Source of the DNA: Candidatus Avelusimicrobium gallinaceum
GTDB taxonomy: Bacteria > Elusimicrobiota > Elusimicrobia > Elusimicrobiales > Elusimicrobiaceae
Assembly: GCA_944324965.1 (NCBI GenBank)
Contig: CALUYH010000001.1
Span: forward strand, 106,816-170,815
Direction: 5' to 3'
Length of the DNA: 64,000 bases
Numbering within the stretch: the first letter of the stretch is position 1; every line of letters begins with the position of its first letter. The notes under the pieces were generated by a model that saw only the letters and a list, made by a program, of their open reading frames with translations, was not told the origin of the DNA and did no database searches. Of the stretch, positions 1 through 8,201 are shown piece by piece. Position numbers and translations under genes: made by a program.

Positions 1-1
1 C

Positions 2-1183
2 ACTTTTATTGCCATCCACGTTTCCCGCGCCAAAGACGCACAGGAACGCGAAAACCTGCACGAGCGCGAAATCCCGGTGGTGGAATATACCGTCAAAGAT
101 ACGCCCATTTATGTAGCCTTGCAGGAATCCGGTTTGGATAACCAGCTGGTGGCGCAAATTGTCAGCAAGCTGGGTTCCGTTACCGATACGCGCAAACTCC
201 AAAAACACGATACCTACACCATTTCCGTAGATTCGGACGGTCGGTTTATTATGCTGTTGCTCACGCAAGGGTTCAAGCGCTACTACGTGGCCAATGTGGA
301 CGGCGCCCTGATTGCCGGGGTGAGCGATGTGGAAATTAAAACCCGCATCAAAACCGCCGCAGGCAAGATTAAGGATTCGCTGTTTAATTCCATGATTGCG
401 CAAGGCTTGCAAACGCCGCTTATTTTGGATTTTACGGATGCATTTTCCTGGACGATAGACTTTAACACCGATACCCGCAACGGCGACGAATACGCCGCCC
501 TGTGGGAGGAAAACTACACCGCCTCCGGCGAGATTACCAGCCAGGACCTGCTGGCCGCTTCCTATAAAGGGGCCGAAACCGGTATTACCACCAATGCGTT
601 TTATTTTGAAGGCGATTTCTACGACGAAACCGGCAAAATGAGCCGCAAAATGTTCTTAAAATCGCCCATCAGCTTCCGCAACTACCGCATTTCGTCGCGG
701 TTCTCGTACGGGCGCAAACACCCCATCTTAAAAGTGCGCCGCCCGCACCTGGGGATTGACTACGCCGCCCCGTCCGGCACGCCGGTGCAGGCGGTGGCGG
801 ACGGCACGGTCCGCTTTGCCGGCAAAAAAGGCGGCTACGGTAACTTTATTGAAATCCGCCACGCCAACGGCTACACCACGATGTACGGCCATTTGAAAGG
901 TTTTGCCCGAGGTATTAAAAAAGGTGCCAAGGTAAAGCAGGGCCAGACGGTGGGCTATGTGGGCAGCACGGGGCTTTCCACGGGGCCGCATTTGGACTTT
1001 CGGGTGAAAGAAAAAAATAAATTTGTGGATTTCTTAAAAATGAAAAACCGCAACTCCGCCGTGCGCGATGTGCCGAAAGACCAACGCAAAGAATTTGAAG
1101 AGCTAAAAGTGTTATACTTAAAGGAATTGGACGCGGCCAAAAAAGCGGCGTTTGCAACGCCGGCCGCACCGGAGGAAAAATGA
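2..1183 (+). CDS. M23 family metallopeptidase (MepM-like), 5' truncated by window
   Basis: The reading frame is open to the first base, so the true start lies outside the window. A C-terminal lysostaphin-type M23 domain is plain: HLGIDYAAPSGTPV carries the HxxxD zinc motif, followed by GYGNFIEIRHANGYTTMYGH and TGLSTGPHLDFRV. The usual HxH motif here reads HLD, so Asp replaces the second His. The N-terminal part resembles the LysM/OapA-type region of MepM/YebA proteins. The family cleaves peptidoglycan cross-links in the periplasm during wall growth. The stop overlaps the next gene by 4 bp (ATGA), which suggests coupling with the two P-loop ATPases. The family call is firm; the exact substrate is inferred. 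Confidence 0.85.
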   Translation, partial: TFIAIHVSRAKDAQERENLHEREIPVVEYTVKDTPIYVALQESGLDNQLVAQIVSKLGSVTDTRKLQKHDTYTISVDSDGRFIMLLLTQGFKRYYVANVDGALIAGVSDVEIKTRIKTAAGKIKDSLFNSMIAQGLQTPLILDFTDAFSWTIDFNTDTRNGDEYAALWEENYTASGEITSQDLLAASYKGAETGITTNAFYFEGDFYDETGKMSRKMFLKSPISFRNYRISSRFSYGRKHPILKVRRPHLGIDYAAPSGTPVQAVADGTVRFAGKKGGYGNFIEIRHANGYTTMYGHLKGFARGIKKGAKVKQGQTVGYVGSTGLSTGPHLDFRVKEKNKFVDFLKMKNRNSAVRDVPKDQRKEFEELKVLYLKELDAAKKAAFATPAAPEEK

Positions 1184-1749
1184 AGCATAAAAAAATTGCG
1201 CTTACCGGTGGACCGAACAGCGGCAAGACGACTGCGCTGTCCATCTTAAAAGAAACCTTTGGCCCGCAGGTGGAACTGGTGCGTGAGGCCGCCACGATGA
1301 TTTTCAGCGGCGGATTTCCGCGCAAGGACAACAGCCGCCCGCACATTGAAGCGGCCCAGCAGATTATTTTTTACGCCACGCGCGAAATGGAAGCCCTGGC
1401 CGAAGAATCTTCCGACGCGCCGCTGATCGTGTGCGACCGCGGCACCGTGGATGCTGCCGTGTATTGGCCGGGAGGGGTGGACGATTTCTTTAAAAAAATG
1501 AACACCACACTGGAAGCGGAGTTGGCCCGGTATGATGCCGTGCTGCACCTTTCTCCGCCCACGAACCCGGCTTTTTACCAATCCACGCACGTACGGACCG
1601 AAAGCCTGGACGAAGCATTTGCCATTGACCGCAAAATTTTAAAAATTTGGGAAAAACACCCCAATCGCTTGGTAGTGTGCAGCAAAGAGCATTTTTTTGA
1701 AAAAGCGGAAATTATTAAAAATTTTGTAGAAAAAATCATTAAAGGATAA
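1180..1749 (+). CDS. P-loop ATPase, AAA_28-like (copy 1)
   Basis: A 189-residue cytoplasmic P-loop protein. Walker A is GGPNSGKTT near residue 9 and a Walker-B-like strand ends in VCDRGTVDAAVYWPGG. The fold resembles the AAA_28/NadR-type and nucleoside-kinase-like NTPases, with a kinase-type DRG motif. Its substrate cannot be read from the sequence. It begins inside the stop of the M23 gene and is followed 3 bp later by a paralogue sharing roughly two thirds of its residues by eye, including [15 protein letters not shown] near the C-terminus. This is a clear tandem duplication. Confidence 0.75.
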   Translation: MKHKKIALTGGPNSGKTTALSILKETFGPQVELVREAATMIFSGGFPRKDNSRPHIEAAQQIIFYATREMEALAEESSDAPLIVCDRGTVDAAVYWPGGVDDFFKKMNTTLEAELARYDAVLHLSPPTNPAFYQSTHVRTESLDEAFAIDRKILKIWEKHPNRLVVCSKEHFFEKAEIIKNFVEKIIKG

Positions 1750-1752
1750 CTT

Positions 1753-2319
1753 ATGAAAAAAATCGTTTTAACCGGCGGCCCCAGCGGCGGCAAAACAACG
1801 GCGCTTTCTATTTTAAAAGAAACGTTCGGCAATAAAATTGCCCTGGTGCAGGAAGCGGCCACGCTGATTTACAGCGGCGGTTTCCCGCGCAAGGACAACA
1901 GCCCCGTGCACATTGAGCATGCCCAAAACATCATTTTCTATACCGTGCACCAGTTGGAACATTTGGCGGAAGTAACGTCCAATGCCAAAGTGATGGTGTG
2001 CGACCGCGGTTCCATTGACGGCGCCGTCTACTGGCCGTACGGGCCGGAAAACTTTTTTGCTTCCATGCATACCACGCTGGAAGCGGAATTGGCCCGCTAC
2101 GACGCGGTCATCCATTTGTCCCCGCCGCCGGAAAAGGATTTCTACCAGGCCACCAATGTCCGCACGGAAAACCTGCAACAGGCCTTTGAAATTGACGATA
2201 AAATTTTGAAAATTTGGGAAAAACATCCCAATCGTTTGGTGGTTCCGCGGGAAAAACATTACTTTGAAAAAGCGGAAATCATCAAAAACTTTGTGGAAGA
2301 ACTTATTTCGGAAGCGTAA
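1753..2319 (+). CDS. P-loop ATPase, AAA_28-like (copy 2)
   Basis: This 188-residue protein is a tandem paralogue of the preceding gene. Walker A is GGPSGGKTT, and the motif [10 protein letters not shown] and the [14 protein letters not shown] strand are conserved between the copies. Differences cluster in the middle ([15 protein letters not shown] versus REMEALAEESSDAPL), which could reflect a substrate difference. ATG follows AAGGATAACTT, a weak Shine-Dalgarno sequence. Both copies keep the catalytic motifs, so neither looks like a pseudogene. Function is unknown beyond probable ATP-dependent phosphotransfer or hydrolysis. Confidence 0.75.
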   Translation: MKKIVLTGGPSGGKTTALSILKETFGNKIALVQEAATLIYSGGFPRKDNSPVHIEHAQNIIFYTVHQLEHLAEVTSNAKVMVCDRGSIDGAVYWPYGPENFFASMHTTLEAELARYDAVIHLSPPPEKDFYQATNVRTENLQQAFEIDDKILKIWEKHPNRLVVPREKHYFEKAEIIKNFVEELISEA

Positions 2320-2333
2320 GGAGCAGTACAAGT

Positions 2334-2735
2334 ATGTGGAATGTGTTTAAAAAGAAGGACGAAGACGCGGCCCAGCCGGCGGAGCAAACCGCGGCGGCCA
2401 AGTCCGACAAGAAAGAATCTATTGAAGAACGCATTGAACGGGAACTGGACGCGTTGCCCGAGATGTTAAAGGGCAAGCTGAAGGACCCGGCCATCAAAAA
2501 GCGCTTTATTGATATTGCCAAACGCATGGAAAAAGACGGCGTGGACTTTAAGAGCATTCGCCAAATGAAAAAATGGATGAAAGCCCACGAAGCGGAACTG
2601 AAAGCCGAAGCCAACGGCGGCACGGTAGCCAAAGTGGAAACCGTGGTGCACCAGGGGCCCAAAATCGGCCGCAACGACCCGTGCCCGTGCGGCAGCGGCA
2701 AGAAGTATAAAAAGTGCTGCGGCGCCGGCAAATAA
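2334..2735 (+). CDS. SEC-C motif protein
   Basis: A 133-residue, charged, soluble protein ending in a classic SEC-C zinc-binding motif, [20 protein letters not shown]. This motif is known from the C-terminus of SecA and from many stand-alone proteins, where it binds zinc and contacts ribosomes or SecB. The N-terminal 110 residues are Lys/Glu-rich and probably helical; I recognise no other domain. AAGGAG lies about ten bases before the ATG. It is the last gene of the left-hand plus-strand cluster and is followed by a strong terminator. No function is assigned beyond the motif. Confidence 0.75.
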   Translation: MWNVFKKKDEDAAQPAEQTAAAKSDKKESIEERIERELDALPEMLKGKLKDPAIKKRFIDIAKRMEKDGVDFKSIRQMKKWMKAHEAELKAEANGGTVAKVETVVHQGPKIGRNDPCPCGSGKKYKKCCGAGK

Positions 2736-2758
2736 AGCGTTTTTCAGGCACTCTTTAC

Positions 2759-2790
2759 AGGCGGACAAGTTTCCTTGTCCGCCTTTTTTA
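2759..2790 (+). terminator. Rho-independent terminator after SEC-C gene
   Basis: An 11-bp stem around GCGGACAAG / CTTGTCCGC with a four-base loop, followed by a T run. It closes the M23-ATPase-SEC-C unit. Confidence 0.9.
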
Positions 2791-2930
2791 TCGGCAAGTG
2801 TGAGGGGGGTGAACGGCACACACGGCACGCCTGTACGGGAGGCTGAAAAGCAAACGTCGTTTAGGGGAAATTTTTAACGCAAAGGTTTTGCCAAAAGAGG
2901 CAGAATAAAAAGACGAAAAGAGAACCAAAT

Positions 2931-2961
2931 AAAACCCCGGGCGGTTAAGGCTCGGGGTTTT
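2931..2961 (-). terminator. Terminator of the YajQ-TPR unit
   Basis: Inverted repeat AAAACCCCG / CGGGGTTTT just beyond the stop of the TPR gene. Flanking A and T runs would allow termination on either strand. The 140 bp between this and the previous hairpin contain no convincing gene or site. Confidence 0.75.
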
Positions 2962-2975
2962 TGTCAGCGGAAAAT

Positions 2976-4235
2976 TTATTTTTCCAGGCGGGAGAGGCGG
3001 CTCTGCGCGCTGGAGGCAATTTTGTCCGTCGGGTGGCTGATAATCAGCTTCCGATACATTTCGGCGGCTTGCGCGTCGCGGTTTTGCTGTTCGTAGGCGC
3101 GGCCCAAGTCGTACATAAGCTGCGGCGCTTTGGGGCTTTGCGGGTGGGACAGCAAGGCCTTTTCCAGCGATTGGATGTATTTGTTTTGGTCACGCATTTT
3201 TTTGCGGGCCAATTCTGCCGCTTTTAACAACGCATCCATGGAGTAGGATTCGCTCGCGCTGAACACGTTGGACATTTGGTGCAGCGTGTTGTAGGCCGCG
3301 TCGTAATTTTTGGTTTTGGTGTACACGTCGGCCTTGCCCTGGTAGGCTTCGTAAGCGGCCGGAGCGGAACCCAACAGTTCAATGGCTTTGTCGTAATTGA
3401 TGAGCGCGCTGTCGTACTGTTTGTTGTTTTCGTCCAAAATGGCCATATGCTTGTACACAATGCCCGTTTCGGACGAGCCGGGGAATTCGCGCAGCACTTG
3501 CGTGTAGGTGCCCATGGCGTTGGCGGTGTCTTTTAAATTGTCGGCGTAAATATCGCCAATCAGGCGCAGGCTGGCGGCGCGGTACGGCGTTTTGGGGTAC
3601 AGCTCGCCGGCTTTTTTGTATTGGGAAATAGCGGCCAGGTAGTTGCCGTTTACGCGGTGCAAATCCCCATACCACAGTTCCACCAAGTCGCTGGATTCGT
3701 AATCCGGGTACGCGACGAAGAATTCTTCAAACGCTTCGGCCGCCGGTTCATAAAAATTGCGTCCGGACAACTTGGAAAGCGCAAACAGCGCTTGGGCCTG
3801 GCGTTGGGCGGGCGTTTTTGCGTCCGCGGATAACGGGGCCGTAAACAAGGCGGTGGCTTGGTCGCGCTGTTTGGAATTGACGGCCAATACGGCATCGGCC
3901 ATCAGCGGGTTCAATACGGCCAGGTCGGCCTCCGGGTACAGGTGGCGCAGTTTAAACAGCGTGATGAGCGCGCGGTCGTAATCTTCGGCGCGCACATACA
4001 GGCGGGCCTGCAACAGCAGGGCGTCTTTCACGGCCGGCTGTTTGGCGTTTTGTTTGGCCCACGTGCCCAGCCCGTCGGCCAGCGTTTTGGCGAAGGCACG
4101 TTCTTCCCGGCCGGGTTCGGCCGAAAGGGTCAGCGCCTGCTTTTTGTAAAATTCCAGCGAGGCGGCAGCGTCCGCAGCGCAGACGCACGGCGCGGCAAAA
4201 GCGATTGCCGCTAAAGCAAATACTAGGTTACGCAT
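2976..4235 (-). CDS. secreted TPR-repeat protein
   Basis: A 419-residue protein with a signal peptide (LVFALAAIAFAAPCVCA, cut near residue 20). The rest is a series of helical TPR-like repeats, such as AISQYKKAGELYPKTPYRAA and AAEMYRKLIISHPTDKIA. These resemble the YbgF/CpoB and BamD type of periplasmic repeat proteins, which scaffold envelope complexes. It starts 10 bp after the yajQ stop, so it is the distal gene of that pair. The partner and exact role are unknown. There are no catalytic motifs. Confidence 0.75.
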   Translation of the reverse strand: MRNLVFALAAIAFAAPCVCAADAAASLEFYKKQALTLSAEPGREERAFAKTLADGLGTWAKQNAKQPAVKDALLLQARLYVRAEDYDRALITLFKLRHLYPEADLAVLNPLMADAVLAVNSKQRDQATALFTAPLSADAKTPAQRQAQALFALSKLSGRNFYEPAAEAFEEFFVAYPDYESSDLVELWYGDLHRVNGNYLAAISQYKKAGELYPKTPYRAASLRLIGDIYADNLKDTANAMGTYTQVLREFPGSSETGIVYKHMAILDENNKQYDSALINYDKAIELLGSAPAAYEAYQGKADVYTKTKNYDAAYNTLHQMSNVFSASESYSMDALLKAAELARKKMRDQNKYIQSLEKALLSHPQSPKAPQLMYDLGRAYEQQNRDAQAAEMYRKLIISHPTDKIASSAQSRLSRLEK

Positions 4236-4244
4236 ATTTTTCGG

Positions 4245-4739
4245 TTATCTGTAATTGGTGAATTGAAGTTCTACACCGAAGTCCCGCCCTCTTAAAAGAG
4301 CCATCGTGTTTTGCAGTTCGTCCTTGGACTTGGAAGATACACGAAGCTGGTCCCCCTGGATGGAGGCGGAAACTTTCAGTTTGGCGTCCTTGATGGCTTT
4401 GGAAATTTCCTTGGCCTTGTCGGACGGAATGCCCTGCTGGATTTTGACCGTCTGTTTGGCGTTGCCGCCCAGAGCAGCTTCAATCTTTTGCGGGAGCATA
4501 TTTTTCAGCGGAATACCGCGCTTGGCAATACGTGTGAAGATGATATCGCGCAGCGTGTTTACTTTGTATTCGTCGCTGGACGAGAGTTTAAGCTCGTTTT
4601 CTTTTTGGTTCAGCTCAATGTTGGAATTACTGCCTTTGAAATCGTAGCGGTTGGTAATTTCTTTATTGGCGGCGGAAACGGCCTCCGAGATGATGTTCAA
4701 ATCTACCTTAGATACCACGTCAAAGCTATAATCTGCCAT
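4245..4739 (-). CDS. yajQ: YajQ family nucleotide-binding protein
   Basis: A 164-residue protein beginning MADYSFDVVSKVDLN, matching the YajQ/UPF0234 family along its length. Other family signatures are ITNRYDFKGS and the end RDFGVELQFTNYR. Some members bind cyclic di-GMP, others tRNA or nucleotides; ligand here is inferred only. The start is chosen because GGAGG sits eight bases before this ATG; a longer in-frame extension lacks homology. A TATAAT box lies further upstream, consistent with a normal leader. The secreted TPR gene follows directly. Confidence 0.9.
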   Translation of the reverse strand: MADYSFDVVSKVDLNIISEAVSAANKEITNRYDFKGSNSNIELNQKENELKLSSSDEYKVNTLRDIIFTRIAKRGIPLKNMLPQKIEAALGGNAKQTVKIQQGIPSDKAKEISKAIKDAKLKVSASIQGDQLRVSSKSKDELQNTMALLRGRDFGVELQFTNYR

Positions 4740-4900
4740 ATTGTAAACCTCCACAACCGGCCGGAGCCGATTAGTTCCTATATTATATCTTTTTTTGTAC
4801 AATGATTTTATCGGCGGGCAAAAGCACGCACGGCGTGTTTTCCGCTATTTTACGAGGAGCACTTGTTCGTGGCGCCGGTGTTTCCGGCGGTGTTTCGCAT

Positions 4901-6223
4901 ATGAAAATCAAAATTCGTTTAACCGTAATGAACTTCCTCCAGTTTGCTGTCTGGGGTGCGTACCTGACGTCTATGGGTACGTTCTTGGCCGGGGCCGGAT
5001 TGGCGGAAAGAATTGGTTGGTTTTATGCGGCACAAGGCTTTGTGTCGCTTTTTATGCCGGCGATTATCGGCATTGTGGCGGACCGCTGGATTCCGGCCCA
5101 AAAACTGCTGGGCCTCTGCCACTTGTTGGCGGCCGTCGGTATGGCCGGCGCGGCGTACTTCGGCTCGCTGCCGCAGGTCAGTTTTGCGGCGGTGTTCGGA
5201 ATGTACCTGTTCAGCGTGGCGTTCTATATGCCTACGATTGCGCTTTCCAACTCGGTGGCGTACACCGTTTTGCGCCAGGGCGGGTTTGACACGGTCGCTT
5301 CCTTCCCGCCGATCCGCGTGTTTGGCACCGTGGGTTTTATCTGCGCGATGCTGACCTCCAACTTTACGGGCTTTCAAAACACCTATATGCAGTGGTATTT
5401 TTCCGGTGTGTTAGGGTTGGTGCTGGGCGTGTACTGCTTTACCTTGCCCCACTGCCCCACCTGCCAGACGCAGGCCAAATCGCTTTCCGAAGCGTTGGGC
5501 CTCAAAGCGTTTGCCTTGTTTAAAGAAAAGAAAATGGCGATTTTCTTTATCTTCTCTATGTTGTTGGGTATGTCTTTGCAGATTACCAACGCCTATGCCA
5601 ACCCGTTTATCAACGGGTTTAACTCCCTGGCGGGCTTTGCCGGTTCCTGGGGCGCCAACAACGCCAACGCGCTTATCTCGCTTTCGCAAATGTCCGAAAC
5701 GCTTTGTATTTTGCTGATTCCGTTCTTCTTGAACCGCTTTGGTATTAAGAAAGTGATGTTAATCAGTATGTTTGCCTGGGTGTTGCGCTTTGGGTTCTTT
5801 GGTATCGGTAACCCCTCTACGGGCACGGGGATTGTGCTGCTCGTGCTGTCCATGATTGTGTACGGCGTGGCGTTTGACTTCTTTAACGTGTCCGGCTCGC
5901 TGTATGTGGACAAAGAAACCGACCCGGCCATCCGCTCCAGCGCGCAGGGCGTGTTTATGCTGATGACCAACGGCTTCGGCGCGATGATCGGTACGTTGGG
6001 CGCCCAGTGGGTGATTAACAAACTCGTCAACGTGCACATCAATGCCTACACCGCGGCCAACGGTATGCTGCCGGCGGGCGAAGTGTATCCGGCGGATGTG
6101 TCCCACGCCATTATGACGGGTTGGAGCGATTCCTGGTTCATTTTTGCCGGGTTCTCGCTTGTGGTGGCTATCCTGTTCGCGTTTATCTTTAAATATAAAC
6201 ACGTGCCGGCTGCCGCCAAATAA
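4901..6223 (+). CDS. nucleoside transporter, MFS (NupG/XapB-like)
   Basis: A 440-residue, 12-helix major facilitator. The N-terminal signature MNFLQFAVWGAYLTSMGTF and the following DRW loop match the nucleoside:proton symporter family, which imports purine and pyrimidine nucleosides across the inner membrane. The start at 4901 puts transmembrane helix 1 in its usual place. An earlier in-frame ATG at 4802 would add 33 residues without family support. No clear Shine-Dalgarno precedes 4901, so the start is only moderately sure. The gene stands alone between yajQ (divergent) and a terminator. Confidence 0.85.
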   Translation: MKIKIRLTVMNFLQFAVWGAYLTSMGTFLAGAGLAERIGWFYAAQGFVSLFMPAIIGIVADRWIPAQKLLGLCHLLAAVGMAGAAYFGSLPQVSFAAVFGMYLFSVAFYMPTIALSNSVAYTVLRQGGFDTVASFPPIRVFGTVGFICAMLTSNFTGFQNTYMQWYFSGVLGLVLGVYCFTLPHCPTCQTQAKSLSEALGLKAFALFKEKKMAIFFIFSMLLGMSLQITNAYANPFINGFNSLAGFAGSWGANNANALISLSQMSETLCILLIPFFLNRFGIKKVMLISMFAWVLRFGFFGIGNPSTGTGIVLLVLSMIVYGVAFDFFNVSGSLYVDKETDPAIRSSAQGVFMLMTNGFGAMIGTLGAQWVINKLVNVHINAYTAANGMLPAGEVYPADVSHAIMTGWSDSWFIFAGFSLVVAILFAFIFKYKHVPAAAK

Positions 6224-6239
6224 ACCGCAGTTTTATTCA

Positions 6240-6270
6240 AACGGCGTTCCATACCGGAACGCCGTTTTTT
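6240..6270 (+). terminator. Terminator after nucleoside transporter
   Basis: Stem ACGGCGTTCC / GGAACGCCGT with a short loop and a run of six T. Confidence 0.9.
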
Positions 6271-6324
6271 GTTGGCCAAAAGGGGGAAAACCGGTTTGGC
6301 GGCCGGGTACCGAAAAGCCATAAA

Positions 6325-6352
6325 AAAACCGCCCTTTTGCAAGGGCGGTTTA
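6325..6352 (-). terminator. Terminator of rpsT
   Basis: Inverted repeat AAACCGCCCTT / AAGGGCGGTTT ending 18 bp from the rpsT stop. On the minus strand a T run follows the stem. Confidence 0.85.
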
Positions 6353-6369
6353 AAATGTGGGTAGCTGAC

Positions 6370-6648
6370 TTATTTAGCCGCTTTGTTCGCCGCTTTAGCC
6401 AAGCGGGATTTCTTGCGGGCGGCCGTTTTCCAGTGCATAACGCTCTTTTTGGCGGCCTTGTCAATGCAAGATTCGGCTTTTTTCAAGTCTTCTTTCAGCG
6501 TGGCGGCTTTCGTTTTGATGGAAGCGGCTACGGCTTTGGTGGCCAAGCGGACCTTTTTGGTCAGGCCCTTGTTAGCGGAAGTTCTTTTTTCAGCTTGGCG
6601 CTGCGCTTTGATGGCGCTCGTGTGTCTACCAGTTTTTAATTTTGCCAT
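6370..6648 (-). CDS. rpsT: 30S ribosomal protein S20
   Basis: A 92-residue, Lys/Ala-rich protein starting MAKLKTGRHTSAIKAQRQAE, with RTSANKGLTKKVRLATKAV and KTAARKKSRLAK further on. Size and composition match S20, which binds 16S rRNA in the body of the small subunit. A clear GAGGAATT Shine-Dalgarno precedes the ATG, and a near-consensus promoter lies about 35 bp upstream. It is monocistronic, which is common for rpsT. Confidence 0.95.
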   Translation of the reverse strand: MAKLKTGRHTSAIKAQRQAEKRTSANKGLTKKVRLATKAVAASIKTKAATLKEDLKKAESCIDKAAKKSVMHWKTAARKKSRLAKAANKAAK

Positions 6649-6683
6649 TTAATAATTCCTCTATAGAAAAATCGGTTATTTAT

Positions 6684-6712
6684 ATTGTATCCTTTTATTT
6701 TTTCCGGGTCAA
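6684..6712 (-). promoter_or_regulatory. rpsT promoter
   Basis: On the minus strand: TTGACC, 17 bp, TACAAT, followed by a leader of about 30 bases containing the Shine-Dalgarno. It is a useful in-window reference for the housekeeping sigma consensus. Confidence 0.75.
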
Positions 6713-6751
6713 CCATTTTTTCGCACTTCCGCGCAGCCTTGCGGGAAATGT

Positions 6752-6766
6752 TACAATAAACATATG
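6752..6766 (+). promoter_or_regulatory. -10 box six bases before uvrC start (leaderless)
   Basis: TACAAT, six bases (AAACAT), ATG. No Shine-Dalgarno is present. The -35 region is weak. Transcription would begin at or next to the start codon. Confidence 0.55.
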
Positions 6767-8134
6767 GATCCCCGTTTAGATATTTTACCAAATAAACCCG
6801 GCGTTTACATCATGCGTGCCAAAGACGGCACGATTATTTACGTGGGCAAGGCTAAAAACCTGTCCGACCGGGTGAAACAGTATTTCCAGGAATCCAACCT
6901 TTATTCCCGCGGCTGGAAGCTGCCCAGCCTGCTGCCCTTAATCGCCAAGATAGACTATGTGACCACCGCCAGCGAGCGCGACGCCCTGGTGCTGGAAGAA
7001 AAGCTTATCAAGGAATACCAACCCTTTTTCAACTCCCTGGGCAAGGACGGCAAAAGCTACCCGTATTTAAAAATTACGATGAGTGAGGACTACCCCCGCC
7101 TGCAGCTTACGCGCCGCGTGGTGCGGGGGAAAGATTTGTATTTCGGGCCGTACCCCAAGTCCAGCATTGTGCGGGGGCTGATGCGCTTTTTGTGGAAGAG
7201 CAAATACGCCCCGCTGCGTCCGTGCAAATGGAGTTTTTCGCGCGAAAAGCCGCTGGACCCGCGCAAAATTAATACCTGTATTTATTACCATACCGGCCAA
7301 TGCCCCGCCCCGTGTGCCGGTAAAATTTCGTACGAAGACTACCGCGCCATTGCCGAGCGGCTGGCCGATTTTTTGGACGGGAATTTTGGCAACATCACCG
7401 AGCGCATTACCGCGCTGATGCACCAGCACGCCGAAAAATTGGAATACGAAAAAGCCGCCGTATATCGCAATTTTTTGTATGCGCTGGACCATATGCGCGA
7501 GCGGGTGGTGATCGGGCGGTTTAAAGACGATAAAATCACCACCGCCATGCAAAATACCGATAAACTAAAACGGTTGGCCCAGGTGATTGGCAGCCGCCGT
7601 CTGCCCGCCCATATAGAAGCGTTTGATAACTCCCACCTGTTCGGGCGCGAAGCCGTAGGCTGTATGGTGTGCTACATTAACGGCGAGAAAAACCACGAGC
7701 ACTACCGCCGTTTTAAAATCCGCTCCAAACTGCCCGAGCGGGGCGGAAGCGATTTTACGATGATGGAAGAAAGCGTCTACCGCCGGCTGCGCCAGCTCAA
7801 GCGGGACCCGTCCCAAATACCGGATTTGATTTTATTGGACGGCGGAAAAAGCCAAATTACCGCCGCGATGAACGCTTTTGACCGAGCGGGGCTGTACATC
7901 CCGTTTATTGCCCTGGCCGAAACCAACGAAGGTATTTACCTGCCCGGTGCGGCGGAAAGCATTAAACTGCCCATCGGGGACCCGGCGCTTAATTTGCTGA
8001 TGGAAATCCGCGATGAGGTGCACCGCTTCGCTATCACGTACCACCGCACTTTGCGCAACAAGGCCGAACTGACCGGCCACCAAAACCAGGAAGGATTGAT
8101 TGACGGCAAAGACCCCGCCGGCCGGGATTTATAA
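6764..8134 (+). CDS. uvrC: UvrC-like excinuclease subunit lacking the C-terminal HhH domain
   Basis: At 456 residues this is about 150 short of typical UvrC. Present in order: GIY-YIG nuclease domain (NKPGVYIM ... IIYVGKAKNLSDRVKQYF), Cys-rich middle (CIYYHTGQCPAPCAGKIS), a UVR-type UvrB-binding helix (EKLEYEKAAVYRNFLYAL), and the RNase-H-like endonuclease domain (HIEAFDNSHLFG, LILLDGGKSQI, EVHRFAITYHRTLR). The protein stops where the (HhH)2 DNA-binding domain normally begins. A terminator follows 17 bp later, so this looks like a natural end and not a frameshift. Its role is nucleotide excision repair with UvrAB. The start follows a -10 box directly. Confidence 0.9.
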   Translation: MDPRLDILPNKPGVYIMRAKDGTIIYVGKAKNLSDRVKQYFQESNLYSRGWKLPSLLPLIAKIDYVTTASERDALVLEEKLIKEYQPFFNSLGKDGKSYPYLKITMSEDYPRLQLTRRVVRGKDLYFGPYPKSSIVRGLMRFLWKSKYAPLRPCKWSFSREKPLDPRKINTCIYYHTGQCPAPCAGKISYEDYRAIAERLADFLDGNFGNITERITALMHQHAEKLEYEKAAVYRNFLYALDHMRERVVIGRFKDDKITTAMQNTDKLKRLAQVIGSRRLPAHIEAFDNSHLFGREAVGCMVCYINGEKNHEHYRRFKIRSKLPERGGSDFTMMEESVYRRLRQLKRDPSQIPDLILLDGGKSQITAAMNAFDRAGLYIPFIALAETNEGIYLPGAAESIKLPIGDPALNLLMEIRDEVHRFAITYHRTLRNKAELTGHQNQEGLIDGKDPAGRDL

Positions 8135-8150
8135 CGCTTTTGGGCACATA

Positions 8151-8187
8151 AAAACCGCCTTTAAACTTGTGTTTAAAGGCGGTTTTT
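8151..8187. terminator. Bidirectional terminator between uvrC and pilT
   Basis: A 16-bp perfect stem (AAAACCGCCTTTAAAC and its complement) with a four-base TTGT loop, flanked by A and T runs. It serves both convergent genes. Confidence 0.9.
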
Positions 8188-8201
8188 TGTCGGTTGCGGG
8201 G

